A stretch of DNA of 64,000 nt from Berryella wangjianweii (GCA_013201155.1 CP053716.1:1-64000), one strand, 5' to 3'; counted from the stretch's first letter, positions 24,775-40,719 are shown. A program made the numbers and translations. The notes: generated from the letters alone by a model not told the origin.

Positions 24775-25449
24775 ATGAGCACGAGAAAGCACGTGGCGTT
24801 CATCGCCGACAGCCTCGACAACGCCCATCGGTTCCAGCAGGCCTTCGCCCGCCTGGGGGTGGAGGTGTCGGCGGGCTCGACCATGCAGATCGACAAGCTG
24901 CTCGACCCCGCCGCGCCCTGCGACTGCGCGGTATTCGAGGCGCGGGGGCGTGCGCGGGCCTTCGAGGCCAGGGTGCGCGCCTTGGCCCAGGAGGCCGGGG
25001 CCGGCCTCCTGCTGGTGATCGACGATGCCGACTTCGACGCGTTGGAGCCCCCCTTCGCCGAGCACTGCGACTACGTGGCCCACGGCGCCGGGGTGGGGGA
25101 GTGCGTCATGCGCCTGCGTCGCCTGCTGTGGAGCGACCGCGCCGAGAGCCCCACGGGTGTGATCGCGGTGGACACCCTGTCGATCAATCTGGCAACCTAC
25201 CAGGTGACGGTGGCTGGAGAGCCAGTGGACTTCACCTATCTGGAGTACGCGCTGCTGGCGTTTCTGGCAAGTCACCCGGGGCGCACGTTCTCGCGCGACG
25301 CCCTGCTGCAGCGCGTATGGGGCTTCGAGTACTACGGCGGCTCGCGCACGGTTGACGTGCACGTGCGACGCATTCGCGCCAAGCTGGGCCCCGAGATCTC
25401 GCAGCGCCTGGAAACGGTGCGCGGCGTGGGCTACCTTTGGAGCGCCTGA
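24775..25449 (+). CDS. Atypical OmpR-family regulator next to glnA (GlnR-like)
   Basis: A 224-residue transcription regulator, probably of nitrogen genes. Residues ~1-120 have a receiver-like fold with its phosphorylation signature gone: the position of the phospho-acceptor Asp at the end of strand 3 is Glu (CDCAVFEARG), and the conserved Lys near the end is replaced (DYVAHGAG). Residues ~130-222 are a complete winged-helix DNA-binding domain (FTYLEYALLAFLASHPGRTFSRDALLQRVW, then RTVDVHVRRIRAKLG). GlnR of Actinobacteria is likewise an orphan OmpR-type protein that works without canonical phosphorylation; whether this is an orthologue is inferred from context. No sensor kinase is adjacent. It likely shares the glnA transcript. 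Confidence 0.85.
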   Translation: MSTRKHVAFIADSLDNAHRFQQAFARLGVEVSAGSTMQIDKLLDPAAPCDCAVFEARGRARAFEARVRALAQEAGAGLLLVIDDADFDALEPPFAEHCDYVAHGAGVGECVMRLRRLLWSDRAESPTGVIAVDTLSINLATYQVTVAGEPVDFTYLEYALLAFLASHPGRTFSRDALLQRVWGFEYYGGSRTVDVHVRRIRAKLGPEISQRLETVRGVGYLWSA

Positions 25450-25641
25450 CCGGCCGCGACCGGCTGACCCGCGATGCGACGCCGTCTGCCTGCGGGCGGC
25501 CGCGCTCGCGCGTCGGCGGCTCTGCCGTTCGAGCGCGGCCAACGCCCGGGTTCGCCCGGGAATCGAGCGCTCATGCAGCATCTTGCGGCCTTTCGGCCGC
25601 CCGACCCTGCGGCCCTGGGGCCGCCGAGTAAGGAGAACGAA

Positions 25642-28284
<2,643 letters not shown>

Positions 28285-28342
28285 AAGGAGGGCGTTGCGG
28301 CGCCTCGTCCCGAAAATGCACACACATGCGCGGAAGGCGGGC

Positions 28343-28371
28343 TTGACTTAGCAAACGGGCCCTGATAACGT
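28343..28371 (+). promoter_or_regulatory. Promoter of the rplU-rpmA operon
   Basis: TTGACT at 28343-28348, a 17-base spacer and TAACGT at 28366-28371, with an extended -10 TG at 28363-28364. Transcription would start near 28378, about 30 bases before rplU, with CAAGGAG close to the ATG. Confidence 0.65.
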
Positions 28372-28407
28372 TCTCTTTCGCGTTTTGACACTCTCAAGGA
28401 GACATTC

Positions 28408-28752
28408 ATGTATGCAATTGTGAAAACAGGTGGCAAGCAGTACAAGGTTGCCGCAGGCGACGTTTTCAGCATCGAGAAGCTTGAGGCCGAGGTCGGCGAT
28501 CAGGTCGAGCTCGAAACCATCTGCGTGGTGGACGGCGACAAGGCTGAGTTCGATGCCGCGAAGGCTGCGGGCACCAAGGTGGTTGCCGAGGTGCTTGAGC
28601 AGTACAAGGGCAAGAAGCAGCTCGTGTTCAAGTTCAAGAAGCGTAAGAACTACAAGAAGCTCAAGGGCCATCGCCAGAACCTCACCCGCGTGCGCGTGGT
28701 GTCGGTTGGCGCCGAGAAGGCCCCCGAGCGCACCGTGGCCAGCGCCGAGTAG
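28408..28752 (+). CDS. rplU: 50S ribosomal protein L21
   Basis: Large-subunit ribosomal protein that binds 23S rRNA. The 114-residue protein begins [14 protein letters not shown], the L21 start, and has the basic core [17 protein letters not shown] and LTRVRV. The C-terminus carries ~12 extra residues ([14 protein letters not shown]). Start ATG 28408 is preceded by AAGGAG. It is followed 19 bases later by rpmA, the universal L21-L27 pairing. Confidence 0.97.
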   Translation: MYAIVKTGGKQYKVAAGDVFSIEKLEAEVGDQVELETICVVDGDKAEFDAAKAAGTKVVAEVLEQYKGKKQLVFKFKKRKNYKKLKGHRQNLTRVRVVSVGAEKAPERTVASAE

Positions 28753-28771
28753 CAGGGAAGAGGGAAGTCTC

Positions 28772-29032
28772 ATGGCACATAAGAAGGGTCTTGGCTCAAG
28801 CCGCAACGGTCGCGATTCCCGCGCACAGCGCCTGGGCGTGAAGAAGTTCGCCGGCGAGCACATCAAAACCGGTCAGATCATCGTCCGTCAGCGCGGCACG
28901 AAGTTCCATCCGGGCAACAACGTGGGTCGCGGCAAGGACGATACCCTGTTCGCGCTCTGCGAGGGCACGCTTGAGTTCACGCGCGGCGAGAAGCGACGCG
29001 TGCACGTTCGCCCTCTTGAAGTCGAGGCATAG
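28772..29032 (+). CDS. rpmA: 50S ribosomal protein L27
   Basis: Ribosomal protein whose N-terminus reaches the peptidyl-transferase centre. The 86-residue protein starts [16 protein letters not shown], ready for use: it lacks the cleavable N-terminal extension that Firmicutes and some others remove with the Prp protease. The [20 protein letters not shown] core is intact. ATG 28772 follows AGAGGGAAG. Confidence 0.97.
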   Translation: MAHKKGLGSSRNGRDSRAQRLGVKKFAGEHIKTGQIIVRQRGTKFHPGNNVGRGKDDTLFALCEGTLEFTRGEKRRVHVRPLEVEA

Positions 29033-29061
29033 GCTCTCGTCTTCACCAATTCGTCAGTCTG

Positions 29062-29097
29062 GTGCCTCCTGTGGAACGCGCAGGGGGCACTTTTGTT
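29062..29097 (+). terminator. Terminator after rpmA
   Basis: GTGCCTCCTG (29062-29071) pairs with CAGGGGGCAC (29081-29090) with one T-G wobble; TTTTGTT follows. It lies between rpmA and obgE and may cut ribosomal-protein transcription or attenuate readthrough into obgE. Confidence 0.8.
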
Positions 29098-29101
29098 GTA
29101 A

Positions 29102-30511
<1,410 letters not shown>

Positions 30512-30526
30512 CGGAAGGAGGAGGCC

Positions 30527-31666
30527 GTGGCTGGGGACCTGCAGAGGCGCGCCCGTCGGGTGCTGGTGGTGAAGATCGGGTCGTCCACGCTGGCGGGGCC
30601 GGATGACGGCATCGACCGTCGCTTTCTGGACGCCTTGGCAGACCAGGTCGCGCGTCTGCGCGACAGCGGCTGGGCCACGGTGGTGGTGTCCTCCGGCGCG
30701 ATCGCGTGCGGGCTCGTGCGCCTTGGCATGGCCGAGCGCCCCGCCGACCTGCCTTCGCTGCAGGCTGCGGCCTCGGTGGGCCAGCCGGCCTTCGCCGCCG
30801 CCTACGGCGAGGCCTTCGCCGCGCGGGGGCTCACCACGTCGCTGGTGCTGCTGACGCGCCACGACACAGCCGAGCGCTCCACCTACCTGCATGCGCGCGA
30901 TGCCTTGATGCGCCTGCTTGACCTGGGCGTGGTGCCGATCGTGAACGGCAACGACACCGTTTCGGTGGAGCAGATCCGCTTCGGCGACAACGATACGCTG
31001 GGTGCCCTGGTGGCCTGCCTCACGCAGGCCAGCCTGTGCGTGATCCTGTCCGACATCAACGGATTCTACGATGCCAACCCTCGTGAATGCTCAGATGCGC
31101 GCCTGATGAGGCGTGTGGAGCGCATCGATCAGCAGGTGATCGACGCCGCCGGTGCCGCGGGCACCGGCCTGGGAACGGGGGGCATGGTGACGAAGGTGCG
31201 CGCCGCCCGTGCCTTGGGGCTGGCGGGCATTCCGCTGGTGGTGTGTCAGGGCCGCGAGCCCGATGCGCTGGCTCGTGCGGTGCGGGGCGACCATGCCGGC
31301 ACCCTGTTCGCCTCGCCGCGCCGCCCGGGCGAGGTGAGCCCGCGCAAGCTGTGGATCGCCCTGGGGGACAGCGCCCGCGGTGCCGTGACGGTGGACGAGG
31401 GCGCGCGACGGGCCATCCAGGCCCAGGGCGGCTCGCTTCTGTGCGTGGGCGTGACGCAGGTGGAGGGGGGCTTCGAGCGCGGGGACGTGATCGACGTGCG
31501 CGACCCGAGCGGCTTTCTGTTCGCTCGCGGCCTTGCCGGCTTCAATGCCGACGAGGTGGCGCTTGCCTGCGGGCGCACGCGCGACGAGCTTGCCGCCAAC
31601 CGACTTCTGCGCGAGCTTGCCGAGCGCGCGCTGATCCATCGCGACAACCTGGTGGTGTTCGCCTAG
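30527..31666 (+). CDS. proB: Glutamate 5-kinase
   Basis: First step of proline synthesis: ATP-dependent phosphorylation of glutamate. The 379-residue protein has an amino-acid kinase domain (VVKIGSSTLAG, VVSSGAIACG, the feedback/substrate loop VPIVNGNDTVSVE, FGDNDTLGALVA, GTGGMVTKVRAA) and a C-terminal PUA domain (~290-375) typical of the long form. The start is GTG 30527 with GGAAGGAGG upstream. It is followed by proA after 15 bases. Confidence 0.96.
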   Translation: MAGDLQRRARRVLVVKIGSSTLAGPDDGIDRRFLDALADQVARLRDSGWATVVVSSGAIACGLVRLGMAERPADLPSLQAAASVGQPAFAAAYGEAFAARGLTTSLVLLTRHDTAERSTYLHARDALMRLLDLGVVPIVNGNDTVSVEQIRFGDNDTLGALVACLTQASLCVILSDINGFYDANPRECSDARLMRRVERIDQQVIDAAGAAGTGLGTGGMVTKVRAARALGLAGIPLVVCQGREPDALARAVRGDHAGTLFASPRRPGEVSPRKLWIALGDSARGAVTVDEGARRAIQAQGGSLLCVGVTQVEGGFERGDVIDVRDPSGFLFARGLAGFNADEVALACGRTRDELAANRLLRELAERALIHRDNLVVFA

Positions 31667-31681
31667 GCTGGAGGTGCGGAT

Positions 31682-32986
31682 ATGTCAGATGAACGGGAGG
31701 TGCGCATGAATGCCGAGGTCGATGTGAGGAATGCGGTTCGGGCCCAGGGCGAGCGGGCGCGCGACGCTGCCTGCGTGCTGGCCCGCTCAGACGACCGCGC
31801 CCGCTGCGCTGCGCTGGCGGCGATGGCGCGCGCCCTGCGTGCGCATGCCGACCGCGTGATCGAGGCGAACGCCCGCGACGTGGCCGACGCGCGTGCCGAG
31901 GGGGTGTCGGAGAGCCTGGTCGATCGCCTGCTTCTGAATCCCGAGCGCATTGAGGACGCCGTGCGCTCGCTTGGTGAGCTGGCCGCCCTGCCCGACCCCG
32001 TGGGTCGCGTGCTGGAGGCCCGCACCCTGGCCTCGGGCGCCCGCATGGAGCGCATCAGCGTTCCGTTGGGCGTGGTGGCCGTGGTGTACGAGGCGCGCCC
32101 CAATGTCACCGTCGATGCAGCCGGCATCTGCGTGCGCTCCGGCAACGCGGCGCTGCTGCGCGGCGGCGGTCTGGCGGTGCGCACGAACGTCGCGATCGCC
32201 GCGCTGCTGCGCGCGGCCTTGGTCGAGGTGGGCCTTCCCGCCTCGTGCGTCGAGTACGTGGACGCGCCGGGCCGCGAGGCCGCCGAGGAGATGATGCGCC
32301 TGCGGGGCCTGGTGGACGTGCTGGTTCCGCGGGGCGGGCGCAGTCTCATCGACACCTGCGTTCGCACCTCCACGGTGCCGGTGATCGAGACGGGCACCGG
32401 CAACTGCCACGTGTACGTGCACACCTCCGCCGACCCCGCCATGGCCCTGGGCATCGTGCTCAACGCCAAGTGCCGCCGGTACGGGGTGTGCAACGCGGCG
32501 GAGACCCTGCTGGTCGATGAGGCCTGTGCGTCCGAGGTGCTGCCGGCGATCGCCGGCGAGCTTGCGGTGCGCGGGGTGACGCTTCATGCCGACGAGCTTG
32601 CGCTGCCGTTGGCTGCGGGCGCGGGCGCGACCTGCCTTCCCGCCGACGAGCACGATTGGAAGCGCGAGTACCTGGCCCCGCACCTGGCGGTGCGCGTCGT
32701 AAGCGGCCTGGACGAGGCGGTCGAGCACATCCGGCGCTTCGGCACGCGCCATTCGGAGTGCATCGTCGCTCAGGACGAGGCCGCCTCCGCGGAGTTCTGC
32801 GCACGGGTGGACGCCGCGGCGGTGTACGTGAACGTGTCCACCGCGTTCACCGACGGCGGGCAGTTCGGCCTGGGCGCCGAGGTGGGCATCTCCACCCAGA
32901 AGCTGCACGTGCGCGGCCCCTTCTCCTGCGAGGGGCTGGTGTCGTACAAGTACGTGGTGCGCGGTGAAGGCCAGGTGCGTCCGTGA
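31682..32986 (+). CDS. proA: Gamma-glutamyl phosphate reductase
   Basis: Second step of proline synthesis: NADPH-dependent reduction of glutamyl-5-phosphate. The 434-residue protein has the aldehyde-dehydrogenase fold with VPLGVVAVVYEARPNVTVDAAG, the catalytic Cys in GVCNAAETLL near residue 270, and the end motif GPFSCEGLVSYKY. Two starts are possible, ATG 31682 and ATG 31706, each preceded by a GGAGGTGCG; I use 31682 for its better spacing. Its stop overlaps the next start (GTGA). Confidence 0.95.
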   Translation: MSDEREVRMNAEVDVRNAVRAQGERARDAACVLARSDDRARCAALAAMARALRAHADRVIEANARDVADARAEGVSESLVDRLLLNPERIEDAVRSLGELAALPDPVGRVLEARTLASGARMERISVPLGVVAVVYEARPNVTVDAAGICVRSGNAALLRGGGLAVRTNVAIAALLRAALVEVGLPASCVEYVDAPGREAAEEMMRLRGLVDVLVPRGGRSLIDTCVRTSTVPVIETGTGNCHVYVHTSADPAMALGIVLNAKCRRYGVCNAAETLLVDEACASEVLPAIAGELAVRGVTLHADELALPLAAGAGATCLPADEHDWKREYLAPHLAVRVVSGLDEAVEHIRRFGTRHSECIVAQDEAASAEFCARVDAAAVYVNVSTAFTDGGQFGLGAEVGISTQKLHVRGPFSCEGLVSYKYVVRGEGQVRP

Positions 32987-34335
32987 TCGAGTCGGCATCC
33001 GCGCGCTTCGACTTCCTGGCCGCTGCGGGCCGTCCCGTGCGCCTGGGAATCGTCGGCGGCACCTTCGACCCCATCCATCAGGGGCATCTGATGGTGGGCG
33101 AGGCCGCGCGCGAGCAGCTTGGCCTGGATGCGGTGCTGTTCATGCCTGCGGGAACGTCGGTGTTCAAGCGACAGGCCGTGCATGCCGCGGCCGGCGACCG
33201 TCTTGAGATGGTGAGGCGGGCGGTTGCGTCCAACCCTCGCTTCGATGCGTGTCCGATCGAGGTGGAGCGCCGCGGCCCCTCGTACGCGGTGGACAGTTTG
33301 TCCGACCTGAGCGCGTTCTTCGGTTCCGCGTGTCGGCTGTTCTTCGTGGTGGGGGCCGACGCTGCGGCGCGCGTGGGGCAGTGGCGCGATCCCGAGCGCC
33401 TGGCGAGCCTGGCCACCTTCGTGGTGGCCCATCGGGCCGGCCGCGCCGAGAGCGCCCAGGCGGCTGCGGAGCATCTGACGGCGCGCGGGTTTCGCGTGCA
33501 GGTTCTGGACTGCGAGGCGCCGGCGGTGTCCAGCACTCAGGTGCGCGAGCGCGCGGCTTGCGGGGGCTCGCTGCGCTACCTGGTGCCCGACGCCGTGGCG
33601 GGCCTCATCGCCGAGCGCGGCCTGTACGGCTTTCGCGCGCGTCCTCTGGACGCCGCGGCGACGAGGGAGGCTGCCGACGACGGGGGCCTCGGTCGCCTGC
33701 TGAGCGAGCGGGGCATCGAGGATGCCTTCGACCCCGCCTTCGAGGACGCGGTGATCGAGGCGCTGCGCGTGCGTGTGAGCCCGCGCCGACTGGAGCATAT
33801 CCTGGGGGTGCGGGACGCCGCCGTGAGCCTGGCGCGCGCCTACGGCGCCGATGCGACCCTGGCCCGCCTGGCCGGGCTGCTGCATGATTGGGACAAGTCG
33901 TACGGCGATGCGGCCATTCGCGCGCGCGCCCTGGCCCTGGACCCGCCGATCGACGCGCGCGCCGTTCATGGCATGCCGGCGCTGCTGCACGGCCCCACTG
34001 CCGCCATCGCGCTGCAGGCGGTGGCGCGGTTCGTTCCCGCCGAGGCCCTGCAGGCGGTGGCCCGCCACACGGCCGGCGCGGTGGATATGTCCGACCTCGA
34101 CATGGTGGTGTACGTGGCCGATGCCATCGAGCCCTCGCGGCGCTATCCCGGCGTCGATCGACTGCGGGCGCTGGTCGGTGAGGTTTCGCTGGAGCATTTG
34201 TTTTTGGAGACGTTCCGACATATACTCACTAACCTGCTTGAACGCGGCAGGACGGTTCACCCCCTGTCGCTTGACGTATGGAATCGATACGCCGCCGAGC
34301 GGCGTTTTCCCGAACATCCCCGTGCATTGAAGTGA
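32983..34335 (+). CDS. nadD: Fusion: nicotinate-nucleotide adenylyltransferase (NadD) + YqeK HD phosphohydrolase
   Basis: A 450-residue two-enzyme protein. Residues ~18-215 are NadD, which makes deamido-NAD from nicotinate mononucleotide and ATP: GGTFDPIHQGH near 25-35 and SSTQVR near 184 are its nucleotidyl-transferase motifs. Residues ~245-435 are a YqeK-type HD domain (RLEHILGVRDAA, the metal site LLHDWDK near 300, AVHG, VDMSDLDMVVYVADAIEP), the family of Ap4A hydrolases. In Bacillus these are separate neighbouring genes (nadD-yqeK-rsfS), so fusion keeps the same order, with rsfS next. Start GTG 32983 overlaps the proA stop. The functional link between the parts is inferred. Confidence 0.93.
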   Translation: MIESASARFDFLAAAGRPVRLGIVGGTFDPIHQGHLMVGEAAREQLGLDAVLFMPAGTSVFKRQAVHAAAGDRLEMVRRAVASNPRFDACPIEVERRGPSYAVDSLSDLSAFFGSACRLFFVVGADAAARVGQWRDPERLASLATFVVAHRAGRAESAQAAAEHLTARGFRVQVLDCEAPAVSSTQVRERAACGGSLRYLVPDAVAGLIAERGLYGFRARPLDAAATREAADDGGLGRLLSERGIEDAFDPAFEDAVIEALRVRVSPRRLEHILGVRDAAVSLARAYGADATLARLAGLLHDWDKSYGDAAIRARALALDPPIDARAVHGMPALLHGPTAAIALQAVARFVPAEALQAVARHTAGAVDMSDLDMVVYVADAIEPSRRYPGVDRLRALVGEVSLEHLFLETFRHILTNLLERGRTVHPLSLDVWNRYAAERRFPEHPRALK

Positions 34336-34345
34336 AGGTGATCAT

Positions 34346-34924
34346 GTGAGCGAGCAGACCGAGCCCATGGCGGAAGCGACCTCCGCAGCCGTCGAGGCTG
34401 CGCAGGGCGCGACGGACGCGCCGGCCGCAGGAGCGGCGACCTCTCCGTCGCCGCGCGAGGCTGCCCTGATGGCGGCTCGTGCCGCCGACGACAAGAAGGC
34501 GACCGACATCCTGGTGCAGCATGTGGCCGAGCTGGTGGGCGAGACCGACTACTTCGTGATCGCCACCGCCTCGAACGCCCGCCAGGTGAGCGCGATCGTC
34601 GATCAGGTGGAGGACGACCTGCGCACGAAGGCGGGACTGCGCCCCCTGCATCGCGAGGAGACGCGTGACGGCTCGTGGGAGCTGCTGGACTACGGCCCGT
34701 TCGTGGTGCACGTGTTCCAACCCGAGACGCGCGAGTACTACCGCCTTGAGCAGCTGTGGAACGATGCCCCGGTGGTTGATCTGGCTGCGGAGGCGGGCAT
34801 CGAGGACGTCCAGTACTCCGAGCGGATCGCCGCGTTCTTGCGCGACCGCTTCGCGGGGACCCCCTCCCGTGACCAGGCCGATGCGTCTGCTGACGGAGCC
34901 GCCGCGCCCGTCGAGCAGGAATAG
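34346..34924 (+). CDS. rsfS: Ribosomal silencing factor RsfS
   Basis: Binds L14 of the 50S subunit and blocks subunit joining when nutrients are scarce. Of the 192 residues, about 45-155 form the RsfS domain (AARAADDKKATDILVQHVAEL, TDYFVIATASNARQVSAIVDQVEDDL, WELLDYGPFVVHVFQPETREYYRLEQLW). The N-terminal ~40 and C-terminal ~35 residues are Ala/Glu/Asp-rich extensions not found in the 105-120 residue classical form. GTG 34346 follows GAAGGTGAT. It ends the nadD operon; the next gene has its own promoter. Confidence 0.94.
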   Translation: MSEQTEPMAEATSAAVEAAQGATDAPAAGAATSPSPREAALMAARAADDKKATDILVQHVAELVGETDYFVIATASNARQVSAIVDQVEDDLRTKAGLRPLHREETRDGSWELLDYGPFVVHVFQPETREYYRLEQLWNDAPVVDLAAEAGIEDVQYSERIAAFLRDRFAGTPSRDQADASADGAAAPVEQE

Positions 34925-35064
34925 GGTCGTCGCCCGCGCGCGAGGGCCTGCGGTTGCCCTGCGGGTCGGTTGCGCGGACGGGCCTGCCGCGCCTGCCTTT
35001 TCGGGCGACTCCCGTCAGTCGAATAACGATGATTTCAGTTATGGATTGATCCGATCACTGTCCC

Positions 35065-35093
35065 TTGAAGCGTCCCCCTCTCTTGCATAAGAT
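35065..35093 (+). promoter_or_regulatory. Promoter of the BTAD regulator
   Basis: TTGAAG (35065-35070), a 17-base spacer and TAAGAT (35088-35093). Transcription would start near 35100, about 45 bases before the gene. A large inverted repeat covers it. Confidence 0.6.
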
Positions 35094-35106
35094 GAGGGGG
35101 ACGCTT
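35068..35106. promoter_or_regulatory. Long palindrome over the promoter, candidate operator
   Basis: AAGCGTCCCCCTC (35068-35080) and its exact complement (35094-35106) are arms of 13 bp; TCTT/AAGA (35081-35084 and 35089-35092) add 4 bp with a single bulged T at 35093. No T run follows, and it overlaps both promoter boxes, so it looks like an operator and not a terminator. As RNA it could also form a 5' hairpin if transcription starts further upstream. Confidence 0.65.
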
Positions 35107-35144
35107 GAGCATGGGGCCCTTCCGCCGAACGGAAGGAGTCCATC

Positions 35145-37871
35145 GTGCGCAGTTTCATCAGCAAATCCGCATGTCACGGAAGCCGGCCGCCGCGTTTCGC
35201 CGGCTTGTCCCTGAATTCCCGGCCCCGGATCATCGCCTCGCTGCTGAGGGAGCGTCGGGTGGCTCGCTTCATCGTGGGGCCCGCATGCTTCGGCAAGTCG
35301 TGCGTGGCGATCGAGTACGCCGAGACGGTGTTCGGGCTTCAGCATGTCATCTGGATCCCCGCTGCCAGCCCGTGCTTCCTGCGCGATCTTGACGAGGGGG
35401 TCATCGCGCCTCAGATATCGCAGGTTGACGGGCAGGCGGCCCTGGTGGTGTTCGACGACCTTCCAAGCCTTGACGACGAGCGGGCCCGTGCGTTCTCGCG
35501 CACCATCGACGCGCTGCTGGAATCGGGCGTCGAGGTGATGGTCACCTGCGTTCCCATCGCCGATCGCTACGGCGGGCTTCAGCGGGATCGTCTGCGCGCG
35601 ACGGCTTCCGACCTCCTGCTGACGATCGACGAGCTTGAGCATGCTCGCGCCTGGGGCGAGTGGCGCGAGCGCGTTGGCCGCACGGTGCCGTTGAGCGCGC
35701 GGGTGGCCTCGCTGGCGTGGTCGGGCTCGCCTCACGCCCGCGTGCGGCTGCTGGAGGCTCTGGCCGCTGAGGAGCGTCTGCGCGAGACTACGCTGGCTAT
35801 CGTGCATGCCCTGGTGATGGGCGATGGCGTGGCATCCGACCTGGTGCCCTCGCGTTCTGCTGACCCGTCGTGGCTGACCTCGCTTGCCGCCGACAATCCC
35901 TATCTGGGAATCGACTGCGCGGCGGATCGGTTCCGCGCCCTGGAGGCGCCGCTTGGCGAGGTGCTTGCCGCCTTCTCGCCGCATATGGACGGCTTGGCGA
36001 CTCAGGCGGGCCTGTCTTCGCGCGAGGCGCTGGCGACCTTGTGGGCTCGGCAGCTGTGCGGGAAGGGGAGGGCCGATCGCGCAATTGAGCTGATGAGGTC
36101 CTCGGTAGGCGATGATGCGGCCATGACGTGGGTGGAGTCCGAGAACGAGGCGCTGCTGAGGGCAGGCTGCCTGGCCTCGTGCCTGGACCTGCTGGACGGG
36201 TGCTGCTTGGGCGTGCGGGCGCGTCGCGCACGGGCCGAGGCCCTGCGCGCGGTGCGGCTGCTGGCGATGGGAGAGCGCGTGCGGGCGCGCGATGCCGCGA
36301 AGGCCGCGGCCTTCTCGCGCGAGACGGGCCGCACGCTGAGGCTGACGTCCCTGGCGGTGCTGGCCCTTGCCGACGACACCACGCTGAGGCAGCGGGCCCT
36401 GGGCGAGTTGCGGCTGGCCGCCCTGCGCGCCGTGCGGTGGGCGCCGGTGGCGGGAAGCCCGCCCGATGCGATGGCCGCGCGATTCGACCAGCTGGTGGAG
36501 CGCGTGGTTCGGGACGGCGGCCCCATCGCGCGCGATGGGGCCGAGCTGGGCCTTGCCATGGGGGCGGTTCTGGCGGCAGGTCCTGCGGAGGGTCTGGCCC
36601 GCGTTTGGGAGGCGATTGAGTCGGCGCTTGCCGACGACGTCTGGCTGGCCCTGCTGGTTGCCGAGGCCCTTTCCCGCGCGACGCGTGAACGCGCTCTTCA
36701 CCTGGGAGGAGCCGCTCAGCTTGCGCCCCTGGCGGCTACGGTGCGGCGCTGGGCCGCTGCGGACGAGCCCTTCGCCGACGCCTTGCGCGCTCGCGCGGGC
36801 CTGGCTTTCGAGGAGGCGCGTCTGGCGGGCCTGCTTCCCGACGAGCCCCCGATGTCGGTTGCGGCCATGCTGGCGCTGAAATCGTGGGAAGCGCATCTGG
36901 CGGGTGAGGCCGAGCGCTATCGCGCGGGTCAGGCCGATCGCGATGCCGCACGTCTGACGCGCGTTGCCGCGGGCGCGGGCCTGCGCACCTCCTTCGGCTC
37001 GCCGCGGCGTCGCGCGCCCCTTCCCCTGCTGTTCGTGCGCCTGTTCGGTGCGGGGGAGGTCCGCATCGGCGGTGAGGACGCCCCGCCTGTGGCGTTCGGT
37101 CGCGCCAAGGCCATCACGCTGCTGGCCCTGCTGGCGCTTCATGTGGGGCGCGAGTCGTCGTTCGAGTCGTTGGCTGCCAGTCTGTGGCCTGCCAGCGCGC
37201 CCGACGACGCCCGTCGGAACCTCTACACGGTATGGTCGCAGCTGCGCCGAGGGCTCAGCCTGCCGAACGGCCAGTGCCCGTATCTGATCCGCCGTCGCTC
37301 AACCTGCCTGCTGAACGCCTCGCTTGTGCGCTGCGACGTGACCGAGTTCTCGGATCTGTGCCGCAGTCTGATGTTCGGGGACCTTGACGCCGATCAGTGG
37401 ACCCGCCTTGCGGCGGCGGTGGAGACGCGGTTCTGCGATGACCTGATGTTTGGAGAGCATGAGAACCGCGACGTGGCGGATGCCCGCCGCGCAGCTACCG
37501 AGCGCCTGGTTGACGCGTTGGTGGCCGCCTCGCAGCGGCTGATGGCGCAGGGTGGCGCCCAGCAGGGGCTGTGGATGGCGCGCTTGGCCGTGCAGCGCGA
37601 CCGCACGCGCGAGGACGCCCACCTGGCCTTGATGCGCGCCCAGGTGAAGGCCGGCCAGCGCACGGCGGCGCTGGCAAGCTACCTGGCCTGTCGGCGGGTG
37701 CTGAGCGAGGAGCTGGGCATCGATCCCTCGCGCGAGATGCAGACCATGTACCGCACGCTGATCGACGCCTGCGACCTCTCCGATGCCTCCGCCGCCTCCG
37801 AGCGGACGCGCGAAGATGATGTGCCTCCTCGCGCACTCCTGCAGGGGGCGCAGCGAGGTGTGCTAGAGTAG
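35145..37871 (+). CDS. BTAD/SARP-type transcriptional regulator with STAND-like ATPase
   Basis: A 908-residue regulator of unknown targets. It has a Walker A loop (GPACFGKS, residues 45-52) with Walker B-like LVVFDDLPSL near 103, a long Ala/Arg-rich helical middle (~230-600), probably TPR-like, and at the C-terminus an OmpR/SARP winged helix (~625-720: VRLFGAGEVRIGG, AKAITLLALLALHVGRESSFE) joined to a bacterial transcriptional activator domain (~730-895: RRNLYTVWSQLRRGL, ALASYLACRRVLSEELGIDPSREMQTMY). Such MalT-like proteins are numerous in Coriobacteriia. The ATPase module is at the N-terminus and the DNA-binding end at the C-terminus. Start GTG 35145 has CGGAAGGAG upstream. Confidence 0.82.
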   Translation: MRSFISKSACHGSRPPRFAGLSLNSRPRIIASLLRERRVARFIVGPACFGKSCVAIEYAETVFGLQHVIWIPAASPCFLRDLDEGVIAPQISQVDGQAALVVFDDLPSLDDERARAFSRTIDALLESGVEVMVTCVPIADRYGGLQRDRLRATASDLLLTIDELEHARAWGEWRERVGRTVPLSARVASLAWSGSPHARVRLLEALAAEERLRETTLAIVHALVMGDGVASDLVPSRSADPSWLTSLAADNPYLGIDCAADRFRALEAPLGEVLAAFSPHMDGLATQAGLSSREALATLWARQLCGKGRADRAIELMRSSVGDDAAMTWVESENEALLRAGCLASCLDLLDGCCLGVRARRARAEALRAVRLLAMGERVRARDAAKAAAFSRETGRTLRLTSLAVLALADDTTLRQRALGELRLAALRAVRWAPVAGSPPDAMAARFDQLVERVVRDGGPIARDGAELGLAMGAVLAAGPAEGLARVWEAIESALADDVWLALLVAEALSRATRERALHLGGAAQLAPLAATVRRWAAADEPFADALRARAGLAFEEARLAGLLPDEPPMSVAAMLALKSWEAHLAGEAERYRAGQADRDAARLTRVAAGAGLRTSFGSPRRRAPLPLLFVRLFGAGEVRIGGEDAPPVAFGRAKAITLLALLALHVGRESSFESLAASLWPASAPDDARRNLYTVWSQLRRGLSLPNGQCPYLIRRRSTCLLNASLVRCDVTEFSDLCRSLMFGDLDADQWTRLAAAVETRFCDDLMFGEHENRDVADARRAATERLVDALVAASQRLMAQGGAQQGLWMARLAVQRDRTREDAHLALMRAQVKAGQRTAALASYLACRRVLSEELGIDPSREMQTMYRTLIDACDLSDASAASERTREDDVPPRALLQGAQRGVLE

Positions 37872-37911
37872 CCGAGCATACATCTGACCCCTTCACATGG
37901 GAGATTCCACT

Positions 37912-40689
<2,778 letters not shown>

Positions 40690-40719
40690 CGCGAACCCGC
40701 ATATCCGATAGGCCTTGAC

